A model generated the notes under the pieces. It was not told the DNA's origin. It did not search any database and worked only from the letters and a program-made list of their open reading frames with translations. A program made the position numbers and the translations under genes. A stretch of DNA of 64,000 nt, from positions 190,058-254,057 of the forward strand of contig DPVM01000010.1 of assembly GCA_003526845.1 (NCBI GenBank). The letters run 5' to 3'. Positions 52,732-59,611 of the stretch are shown in pieces (the stretch's first letter is position 1; every line of letters starts with the position of its first letter). The stretch comes from Oscillospiraceae bacterium (lineage in GTDB: Bacteria > Bacillota > Clostridia > Oscillospirales > Acutalibacteraceae).

Positions 52732-53631
52732 ATGCTTGATCCAAACAAAGTAAAACTCGCCATCGCTCCTATCGGATGGACCAACGACGATATGCCCGAT
52801 TTAGGCGCAGAAAACACATTTGAGCAGTGCGTGTCCGAGATGGCACTCGCAGGCTTTAAAGGCTCTGAAATCGGCAACAAATATCCGTCCGACCCCGATG
52901 TTTTGAAAAAATATCTTGATATAAGAGGACTTCAAATTTGCAACGCATGGTTTTCGTCATACCTCACATCAAAACCGTACGAGGAAACTATCGAGGCATT
53001 CAAGGCTCATTGCGACAAACTTCATAAGCTCGGCGCAAAGGTTATCGGTGCATCGGAGCAGGGCAATTCGATTCAGGGCGATTTGACAAAATCAATTCTT
53101 GACGAAAAGCCTTATTATACCGACGAGCAGTGGGAAATTGTTACAAAGGGTTTCAACGAAATGGGTGCCTATGCAAAGTCAAAGGGTATGTATTTCACAG
53201 TCCATCACCATATGGGCACCGGTGTTCAAACAGTTGAGGAAATCGATAAGCTTATGGATATGACAGACCCCGACCTTGTTTATCTTCTTTTTGACTCGGG
53301 TCATCTCACATTCGCAGGCATCGACCCTGTTCCCGTGCTCAAAAAGTATATCAACAGAGTTAAGCATGTTCATCTCAAGGATGTCAGACTCGATGTTTAT
53401 AACAACGAGGTTGTGCCGAAGCATATGTCATTCCTTGACGCTGTTCGCGCAGGCGTATTTACCGTTCCGGGTGACGGCGATGTTGATTTTAAACCTATTT
53501 TCGACATTCTTGCCGAGAATAATTACGAGGGCTGGGTAGTTGTCGAGGCAGAGCAGGACCCTGCAAAGGCAAACCCGTTCGAGTATGCCGTAAAAGCACG
53601 CAAATATATTAAAGAAACAGCAGGACTTTAA
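52732..53631 (+). CDS. iolE: Inosose dehydratase
   Basis: A 299-residue TIM-barrel enzyme dehydrating scyllo-inosose to 3D-trihydroxycyclohexane-1,2-dione. The N-terminus KLAIAPIGWTNDDMPDLGAENTF is diagnostic of IolE, and metal-binding residues are visible in HHHMGTGVQT, LFDSGHLTFAG and KHVHLKD. AGAGGTAA precedes the ATG. It is the last gene of the iolGDE operon. The reaction lies between those of iolG and iolD. Confidence 0.96.
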   Translation: MLDPNKVKLAIAPIGWTNDDMPDLGAENTFEQCVSEMALAGFKGSEIGNKYPSDPDVLKKYLDIRGLQICNAWFSSYLTSKPYEETIEAFKAHCDKLHKLGAKVIGASEQGNSIQGDLTKSILDEKPYYTDEQWEIVTKGFNEMGAYAKSKGMYFTVHHHMGTGVQTVEEIDKLMDMTDPDLVYLLFDSGHLTFAGIDPVPVLKKYINRVKHVHLKDVRLDVYNNEVVPKHMSFLDAVRAGVFTVPGDGDVDFKPIFDILAENNYEGWVVVEAEQDPAKANPFEYAVKARKYIKETAGL

Positions 53632-53636
53632 TTAAT

Positions 53637-53681
53637 TCAAAAAAGTCTTTTCTTGCCGTTAAGCAGGAAAAGACTTTTTTT
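53637..53681. terminator. Bidirectional terminator between iolE and the AraC gene
   Basis: AAAAGTCTTTTCTTGC and GCAGGAAAAGACTTTT form a stem of about 15 bp with a single mismatch. T runs follow on both strands. Confidence 0.88.
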
Positions 53682-53705
53682 CTTATGTTCTTATATTCGC
53701 TTATT

Positions 53706-54467
53706 CTACCTTGTCATTGCGGTATATTCGCCCGGTGTTATGCCGTATTCCTTTTTAAATGTTGAAATAAAATGGCTTTGACTTGAAAATCCAAGCATAG
53801 AGCAAATCTTTTCATTGCCATACCCCTCCCAAAGAAGTGTTTGGGACAGTTCCAACTTTTGGTGATTTATATAACTGCTTAAATTAACACCCATTTCGGA
53901 TTTGAATAAATGCGACAAATAGTCGGGCGAAAGTCCGCAATGTTTGGCAATGGAATTTACAGTTAATTTTTTATCGAGATTTTTGTTTATGTATGCAATA
54001 CTTTTACGGACATGTAGCGAATAGTTTAAATTTTTTTGCTCACAGCTTACCTTGTTGGTCAGTTCAATTGCTCCGTCAACAATTGCGGCATAAACAGCCG
54101 CTCTGCTTTTGGATTTATCCACTTTAAGTATAAAATCGTCGGAAAAACGGTATGCAAGGTTTTCGTTCAAACCGCCCTGTATCGCATACCTTGTGGCAAG
54201 GGTTATAAAGCTGACCGCCATATACTTGTGCTGTTGCAAATCGTCATCCGACATTTGACCTACTGTTATATTTTGTATTCCCAACTGCTTAAGCTCAAAA
54301 ATCAGCTTTTTCAAATTGCCTTGTTTTATGCATGAAAAAAGGCGAATTTCATCTCTGTACGGCGTGTGGTGCAAACCATTCACAAATGCCTTTGATTGTG
54401 ATTTTGCTATTTCCTTTGGTATGATTTTTATGCTCATTAATTCGTCATAATTCATAATAACAATCAC
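53706..54467 (-). CDS. AraC-family transcriptional regulator
   Basis: A 253-residue regulator. The C-terminal 100 residues form the two helix-turn-helix units of AraC/XylS: LTVNSIAKHCGLSPDYLSHLFKSEMGVNL and ICSMLGFSSQSHFISTFKKEYGITPGEY. The N-terminal 150 residues have no cupin signature and resemble the helical sensor region of gut Firmicute AraC proteins. Convergent placement next to iolGDE makes it a candidate inositol regulator, but it could act elsewhere. The start is either GTG 54467 (three bases after AAAGG) or ATG 54455 (long spacing); neither is decisive. Confidence 0.85.
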   Translation of the reverse strand: MIVIMNYDELMSIKIIPKEIAKSQSKAFVNGLHHTPYRDEIRLFSCIKQGNLKKLIFELKQLGIQNITVGQMSDDDLQQHKYMAVSFITLATRYAIQGGLNENLAYRFSDDFILKVDKSKSRAAVYAAIVDGAIELTNKVSCEQKNLNYSLHVRKSIAYINKNLDKKLTVNSIAKHCGLSPDYLSHLFKSEMGVNLSSYINHQKLELSQTLLWEGYGNEKICSMLGFSSQSHFISTFKKEYGITPGEYTAMTR

Positions 54468-54530
54468 TGTCCTTTCATTGAAAGCATTTGCAAAATACTG
54501 TCGGTGATTTTTAACTGTTTCCTTTATTAA

Positions 54531-54559
54531 AGGATATAATTATTTTAATAAAAAGTCAA
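54531..54559 (-). promoter_or_regulatory. Promoter of the AraC regulator, overlapped by a palindrome
   Basis: On the minus strand TTGACT, a 17-bp spacer and TATCCT. The perfect palindrome CCTTTATTAAAGG at 54521-54533 overlaps the -10 box, suggesting autoregulation. The rest of the 242-bp gap to the permease gene holds only a terminator. Confidence 0.6.
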
Positions 54560-54661
54560 ATTAGGCGTGCATTTAAGCGGGAAATTTTAACAATAACGCG
54601 GATTTTTGATATATGACATATATTGTTATTGATTGCGGCTTATAAAAACAGTGTATGCAAC

Positions 54662-54700
54662 AAATGCACCGAAGGCTCAAAACCGTCGGTGCATTTTTAT
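54662..54700. terminator. Intrinsic terminator after the AI-2E-family permease gene
   Basis: An 11-bp stem AAATGCACCGA/TCGGTGCATTT with a partly paired loop. The plus side ends in TTTTTAT. The minus side, which would serve the permease gene, ends in the weaker TTTGTTG. Confidence 0.7.
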
Positions 54701-54709
54701 GTTTAATAT

Positions 54710-55864
54710 TTAATTTCTGTTTGCATTCGGCGAGTTCCAAAGGTGGACTCTGCCGGTGTCATTGTATGCTTTGAGTATTACGACAATCATAGGTACGGCT
54801 ATCATTCCCCAAAAGCCGAAAAGTTTTAATCCCAAATACATACCTATAAGTGTTATCAGCGGATGTATTCCGAGAGTGTTGCCGACAGTTCGCGGCTCTA
54901 TATACTGTCTTATCACGGTGATTACTCCGTAGAGTATGAGAAGTCCGATACCCTGCTTGTAATTACCCGAAATGAATGAAAACAGTGCCCACGGAATTAA
55001 AATTCCGCCCGAGCCTGCAACCGGCAAAATATCAAATATCGTTGTGCCTGCCGCAATCCAAACGAAGTACGGGTTTGTCATTATTCCGCAAAGCTCCATT
55101 ATTCCGAAACCGAGCAAAAGTTCGCAAAATGTGATAAGCATAATCAAGCCGTACGCTTTCATGATTTTCAGAACATTTTTGTTGAAAATTTGCTTTAATT
55201 CAACAAGTACATTGCGCTTGTCGTGCGGAAGTTGAATTTGTATGAATTTGACAATTCTGTCATAATCTTTTGTCATGAAAATGCAGGCGATAATTGCTAT
55301 AACAATGGCAAGTAATACCGACGGCACATTCTTTACAACGCTGTAAACGCCCGAAACTCCGGTTGTAAGCCCATTTTTTATCGTGTCGAAATCAATAGAC
55401 AGCGCAGATGATTCGGGATTGTCCAAAAGCTTCGCAAACGCCTGTGATATGCTGTTACAATATGATTTGTATGCTGCGTCGGGCAAAAATTTTCCGAACG
55501 CAACAAGTTTTTCCTCAAGCGTTGTGAGGAAGGTGGGCAGGTCGCTTAGCTGTTCCGCACAGTATTTTACCAAATCAACAGCCTTTTCGGCAATTTGCGA
55601 AATAATGAGTATAAGGGGAATAATAATTACCGCTATGCATAAAAACACAAGCAATATGCTCCAAAATGCGTGAGCTTTTTTGTTTGTCTTTTTATCAATC
55701 CGCCTGATTGGTTTTTGCAGCAGGATTGCAACAAAAAACGCAATCAAAAACGGTGCCGTGATATTAAAAAGGTATTTGAAAAATACAAATACGAGCGCAA
55801 GTATTGTTGCGGCAAATGCAAGGTTGATTAAAAAATCAAGTTTTTTTGATGTTTTGTTTGTCAT
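54710..55864 (-). CDS. AI-2E family (YtvI/PerM-like) membrane permease
   Basis: A 384-residue membrane protein with about eight helices in the typical pattern of two N-terminal helices, a hydrophilic domain and a C-terminal bundle. GGILIPWALFSFISGNYKQGIGLLILYGVI and RQYIEPRTVGNTLGIHPLITLIGMYLGLKLFGFWGMI are family signatures. In Firmicutes the closest relatives include the sporulation protein YtvI. The transport substrate is unknown despite the family name. Monocistronic. Confidence 0.88.
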   Translation of the reverse strand: MTNKTSKKLDFLINLAFAATILALVFVFFKYLFNITAPFLIAFFVAILLQKPIRRIDKKTNKKAHAFWSILLVFLCIAVIIIPLILIISQIAEKAVDLVKYCAEQLSDLPTFLTTLEEKLVAFGKFLPDAAYKSYCNSISQAFAKLLDNPESSALSIDFDTIKNGLTTGVSGVYSVVKNVPSVLLAIVIAIIACIFMTKDYDRIVKFIQIQLPHDKRNVLVELKQIFNKNVLKIMKAYGLIMLITFCELLLGFGIMELCGIMTNPYFVWIAAGTTIFDILPVAGSGGILIPWALFSFISGNYKQGIGLLILYGVITVIRQYIEPRTVGNTLGIHPLITLIGMYLGLKLFGFWGMIAVPMIVVILKAYNDTGRVHLWNSPNANRN

Positions 55865-55990
55865 ATGATTTCTCTTTTTTCAAATTAAATATTAAATATA
55901 GTATATATGTTTATTCTAACTGAATACATGCGCTTATTCAAGACAAATTTGTAGTATATAGAAAATTTTTCAAAAATTTTAAAAAAGTTC

Positions 55991-56019
55991 TTGAAAATTT
56001 GACTGAATAGTGTTAACAT
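55991..56019 (+). promoter_or_regulatory. Promoter of the ACT-hom-lysC operon
   Basis: TTGAAA, a 17-bp spacer and TAACAT, about 50 bp before the TTG start of the ACT gene. No leader peptide or riboswitch was recognised in the 50-nt leader. Confidence 0.55.
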
Positions 56020-56069
56020 AGTGAAAGTGTTTTTCACAGCAGCACAGTGTATTTGGGTGGTGGACAAAT

Positions 56070-56507
56070 TTGAACAAAGTAAATTATTTTTTGGTCGATT
56101 CGTCAATACTTCCGAGTGTCTATTCGGGAGTAATCGCCGCTAAAAATCTGCTTGCCTCGGGTGAGGCAGTGTCGGTAAGCCAAGCGGTAAAAATGGCAGG
56201 CATATCACGCTCGGCATATTATAAATACAAGGATAAGATTTTTGAATACAGCGAGCAGGGCGAAGATACTGCCACAATCAACGCAAAGCTGATTGACAAC
56301 GCAGGCGTTTTAAGTTCCGTTATGAGCGAGCTGTATCTTTTGGGCGCAAATGTTTTGAGTGTCAATCAAAGCATTCCGGTCAACAATGTTGCAGATGTAT
56401 CAATCACCGTCAGTATCGCAAATACGAGCATTACAGACGGCGAATTGGTTGAAAAAATACAAAATGTAAGCGGAGTAAAATCCGTCAGTATAGGAGGAAA
56501 AAAATGA
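56070..56507 (+). CDS. ACT domain protein (PheB-like)
   Basis: A 145-residue protein with an N-terminal helix-turn-helix-like half (VSQAVKMAGISRSAYYKYKDKIF) and a C-terminal ACT domain (INAKLIDNAGVLSSVMSELYLLGANVLSVNQSIPVNNVADVSITV). Members near amino-acid biosynthesis genes probably sense an amino acid. The start is a TTG at 56070, seven bases after GGTGGTGG; no ATG fits. Its stop overlaps the hom start (ATGA), so the two are coupled. A role in threonine or lysine control is inferred from position. Confidence 0.87.
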   Translation: MNKVNYFLVDSSILPSVYSGVIAAKNLLASGEAVSVSQAVKMAGISRSAYYKYKDKIFEYSEQGEDTATINAKLIDNAGVLSSVMSELYLLGANVLSVNQSIPVNNVADVSITVSIANTSITDGELVEKIQNVSGVKSVSIGGKK

Positions 56508-57721
56508 AAGTTGCAGTTATGGGCTACGGAACTGTAGGTTCCGGAGTTGCAGAGGTTATCGAAACTCACGCAAAAAGCATTGTAAAACGCACCGACGGCG
56601 AAATGCTCGAGGTAGCAAAAATTCTTGACTTGCGTGATTTTCCCGATGATAAGCACGCAGACCTTTTCACAAAGGATTTTAACGATATTTTGAACGACCC
56701 CGAAATTAAGGTTGTTGCCGAAACAATGGGCGGAGTAAATCCTGCATTTGATTTCACATCAAAACTTTTAAAAGCAGGCAAAAGCGTTGTTACCTCAAAC
56801 AAGGAGCTTGTCGCACAAAAGGGACTCGAGCTTCTTGAAACGGCAAAGGCTAACGGTGTAAATTATCTTTTTGAGGCATCCGTAGGCGGCGGTATTCCGA
56901 TTATCAGACCTATGGCACAGTGTCTTACCGCAAACAATATCGAGGGTATCGCAGGTATTCTCAACGGCACAACAAACTTTATCCTCACCAAAATGATTGA
57001 GGACGGAATGACTTTTGAGGACGCACTCAAGCTCGCTCAGGACAACGGCTATGCCGAAAAAGACCCGACAGCTGACATTGAGGGATTTGACGCATGCCGC
57101 AAGGTTTGCATTCTCGCATCACTTGCTTTCGGCAAGCATGTTTATCCCAATCAGGTTGATACAGAAGGTATTACAAATATCACTCTTGAGGATGTTTCTT
57201 ATATTCAATCGGCAAACGGCGTAATTAAGCTCCTCGGCCAAATTAAATATATCAGCGACGATAAAATTGCCGCATTTGTCAGCCCAGCTGTTGTTTTCAA
57301 CGGCTCACAGCTTGCGTCTGTAAGCGGCGTGTTCAACGCCATTCTCGTAAGAGGCGACGCAGTAGGCGATGTTTGCTTCTACGGTCAGGGTGCCGGCAAA
57401 CTTGCAACGGCATCGGCTGTTGTTGCCGATATGGTTGACTGCGCAGTTCATGTTAATAGGAGAAAGAACTTTGGCTGGGGACCCGGCAGCGAGTCATATG
57501 TTGTTGACGAAAAATCGGAGCTTGAAATGCCGTTCTATGTTCGCGCAAAGAGCAGCGAAAGCAAGGTTAAGGCGATTTTCAACGATGTTAAATTCCTTAC
57601 CCGTGTCGGTCAGCCGTCAAACGAAATTGCGTTTATTACCGACGCAATGACGCAAGTTGAACTTGAAAAGAAACTTGACGGCGTTGATGTAATCAACAAA
57701 ATCAGAGTAACAAATTATTAA
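56504..57721 (+). CDS. hom: Homoserine dehydrogenase
   Basis: A 405-residue NAD(P)-dependent enzyme reducing aspartate semialdehyde to homoserine for threonine and methionine. The Rossmann motif is VAVMGYGTVGSGVAEVI. The catalytic core shows VTSNKELVAQKG, FEASVGGGIPIIRPM, GILNGTTNFILTKM and NGYAEKDPTADIEGFDACRK, with the conserved Lys and Asp. A C-terminal ACT-like regulatory domain follows (about residues 335-405). AGGAGG precedes the ATG. It is followed by lysC. Confidence 0.97.
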   Translation: MKVAVMGYGTVGSGVAEVIETHAKSIVKRTDGEMLEVAKILDLRDFPDDKHADLFTKDFNDILNDPEIKVVAETMGGVNPAFDFTSKLLKAGKSVVTSNKELVAQKGLELLETAKANGVNYLFEASVGGGIPIIRPMAQCLTANNIEGIAGILNGTTNFILTKMIEDGMTFEDALKLAQDNGYAEKDPTADIEGFDACRKVCILASLAFGKHVYPNQVDTEGITNITLEDVSYIQSANGVIKLLGQIKYISDDKIAAFVSPAVVFNGSQLASVSGVFNAILVRGDAVGDVCFYGQGAGKLATASAVVADMVDCAVHVNRRKNFGWGPGSESYVVDEKSELEMPFYVRAKSSESKVKAIFNDVKFLTRVGQPSNEIAFITDAMTQVELEKKLDGVDVINKIRVTNY

Positions 57722-57750
57722 TTTACAGTATTCATATATTTGGAGGAAAT

Positions 57751-58959
57751 ATGGCACTTATTGTTCAAAAGTTCGGCGGCTCATCGGTAGCCAACGCCGA
57801 CCGCGTAATGAATGTTGCCCGTATTGTAACCGATACCTACAAGGCAGGAAACGATGTTGTGGTAGTTGTTTCCGCGCAGGGTGACACAACAGATGATTTA
57901 ATCGAAAAAGCTTTGGAAATCAATCCTACTGCCGCAAAAAGAGAGCTTGACCAACTTCTTACGGCAGGCGAGCAAATTTCAATCTCGCTTCTTGCAATGG
58001 CAATCGAGTCGCTCGGCTTCCCGGTTATCAGCCTTTTGGGCTGGCAGGCAGGCTTCAACACAAACTCGGTTTACGGTTCGGCAAGAATTAAAAATATCAA
58101 GCCAAACAGACTTCAGGCAGAGCTTGCAAAGCACAATATAGTTGTTGTTGCCGGTTTCCAGGGCTTGAACAGATATGACGATTTAACAACTCTCGGCAGA
58201 GGCGGCTCGGATACCTCGGCTGTTGCGATTGCCGCAACTCTCCATGCCGACAAATGCCAAATCTTCACCGATGTTGAGGGTGTTTACACGGCAGATCCGC
58301 GCAAGGTCGAGGGTGCTAAAAAGCTTAAGGAAATCACATATGACGAAATGCTTGAGCTTGCCACTCTCGGCGCGCAGGTTTTGAATAACCGCTCGGTTGA
58401 AATGGCTAAAAAATATTCTGTTGAATTAGAAGTTTTATCATCATTGAATCCTATTCCGGGAACAATTGTCAAGGAGGTTGCAAAAATGGAAAAAATGTTA
58501 ATTCGCGGTGTAACAAAGGATAAGGATGTTGCACTTGTATCTGTATTGGGCGTTAAGGATAATCCGGGCGTTGCTTTCAATATTTTCTCAAAGCTTTCAC
58601 AAAAAAATATCAATGTCGACATTATTTTGCAGTCGTTCGGCCGCGATAATACAAAGGACATTGTTTTCACCGTAAGCAAGGACAACGGACCCGTTGCAGT
58701 TGAACTTTTGAAAGAAACATCGGCTCTTGACGGCGCAAAAATCGTTTGCGACACAAATGTTGCAAAGGTTTCAATTGTAGGTGCAGGCATGGAATCTCAC
58801 CCCGGCACCGCTACAAAAATGTTTGAGGCACTCTATGAGCGCAATATCAACATCAGAATGATTTCAACATCCGAAATCAAAATTTCCGTTATCATTGATG
58901 CCGACGATGCGGACAGAGCGGTATCTGCCGTTCACAAGGCATTCATTCCAAACGATTAA
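57751..58959 (+). CDS. lysC: Aspartate kinase (monofunctional)
   Basis: A 402-residue kinase phosphorylating aspartate, the entry step to lysine, threonine and methionine. The N-terminal VQKFGGSSVANADR, the core TLGRGGSDTSAVAIAATLHADKCQIFTDVEGVYTADPR and two C-terminal ACT domains (about residues 265-400, with feedback-site-like KDNPGVAFNIF and GAGMESHPGTATKMF) are visible. TGGAGG precedes the ATG. It lies 29 bp after hom in the same operon, followed by a terminator. Confidence 0.97.
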   Translation: MALIVQKFGGSSVANADRVMNVARIVTDTYKAGNDVVVVVSAQGDTTDDLIEKALEINPTAAKRELDQLLTAGEQISISLLAMAIESLGFPVISLLGWQAGFNTNSVYGSARIKNIKPNRLQAELAKHNIVVVAGFQGLNRYDDLTTLGRGGSDTSAVAIAATLHADKCQIFTDVEGVYTADPRKVEGAKKLKEITYDEMLELATLGAQVLNNRSVEMAKKYSVELEVLSSLNPIPGTIVKEVAKMEKMLIRGVTKDKDVALVSVLGVKDNPGVAFNIFSKLSQKNINVDIILQSFGRDNTKDIVFTVSKDNGPVAVELLKETSALDGAKIVCDTNVAKVSIVGAGMESHPGTATKMFEALYERNINIRMISTSEIKISVIIDADDADRAVSAVHKAFIPND

Positions 58960-58976
58960 TAAAATTTGCATTTAAT

Positions 58977-59020
58977 AAAAACAGTCGCGGCGCAGGTAAA
59001 ATTGCACTGCGGCTGTTTTT
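58977..59020 (+). terminator. Intrinsic terminator after lysC
   Basis: AAAAACAG...GCA pairs with TGC...CTGTTTTT over about 18 positions with one mismatch and two G-U pairs, ending in T5. Confidence 0.85.
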
Positions 59021-59042
59021 GCTGTGGCAAAATAAATAATAT

Positions 59043-59071
59043 TTGACTTTGCATAATATATAATATATAAT
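59043..59071 (+). promoter_or_regulatory. Sigma-A promoter of greA-lysS
   Basis: TTGACT, a 17-bp spacer and a perfect TATAAT, 46 bp before the greA start. Confidence 0.85.
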
Positions 59072-59117
59072 TAAAGGGTTAAAAATGCATTTTTATAATA
59101 TAAAGGAGTTAATTCAT

Positions 59118-59591
59118 ATGCCAGCAAAGACTTTTAAGATGACAGCAGCCGGTAAGGCTGAGCTTGAGGCAGAACTTGAACAGTTAAAAACAGAAGGCCG
59201 TATCGACATTGCGGAAAAGCTTAAAATTGCGCGTTCATACGGTGACCTTTCAGAGAACAGCGAATATGATGAGGCAAAATCGGAGCAGGCTAAAATCGAG
59301 GCTCGTATCCAAGACCTTGAATATCAGCTCGACCACGCAGTTGTTGTTGAATCAACAGATAAGGATACTGTTTCCGTAGGCTCAACGGTAACTGTTATCC
59401 GTAAGGCAGACAATGCCAAGGTTGCTTATCAAATCGTAGGTTTCAGCGAATCAAATCCGGCACAGGGCAAAATCTCCGAGGACAGCCCGGTAGGCAAGGG
59501 CCTTATCGGCGCAAAAATCGGCGAAACCGTTACGGTTGAGGCTCCGGTCGGAAATATCGACTTTGAAATTGTTGATATTCAGCTTAATTAA
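59118..59591 (+). CDS. greA: Transcription elongation factor GreA
   Basis: A 157-residue factor that rescues backtracked RNA polymerase. The N-terminal coiled coil carries the catalytic acidic tip in GDLSENSEYDEAKSEQA. The C-terminal FKBP-like domain has SVGSTVTVI, FSESNPAQGKISEDSPVGKGLIGAKIGETV. ATG 59118 follows AAAGGAG at 9 nt. An in-frame ATG at 59085 lies close to the predicted transcription start and has no ribosome site. It is co-transcribed with lysS, a common arrangement in Firmicutes. Confidence 0.97.
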   Translation: MPAKTFKMTAAGKAELEAELEQLKTEGRIDIAEKLKIARSYGDLSENSEYDEAKSEQAKIEARIQDLEYQLDHAVVVESTDKDTVSVGSTVTVIRKADNAKVAYQIVGFSESNPAQGKISEDSPVGKGLIGAKIGETVTVEAPVGNIDFEIVDIQLN

Positions 59592-59611
59592 TTTAACAGA
59601 GGTATAATTTT

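Noticed and set aside
53706..54467. AraC protein as proven inositol regulator
   Set aside because: Only the position supports this; the sensor half has no diagnostic motif, so it is kept as a candidate.
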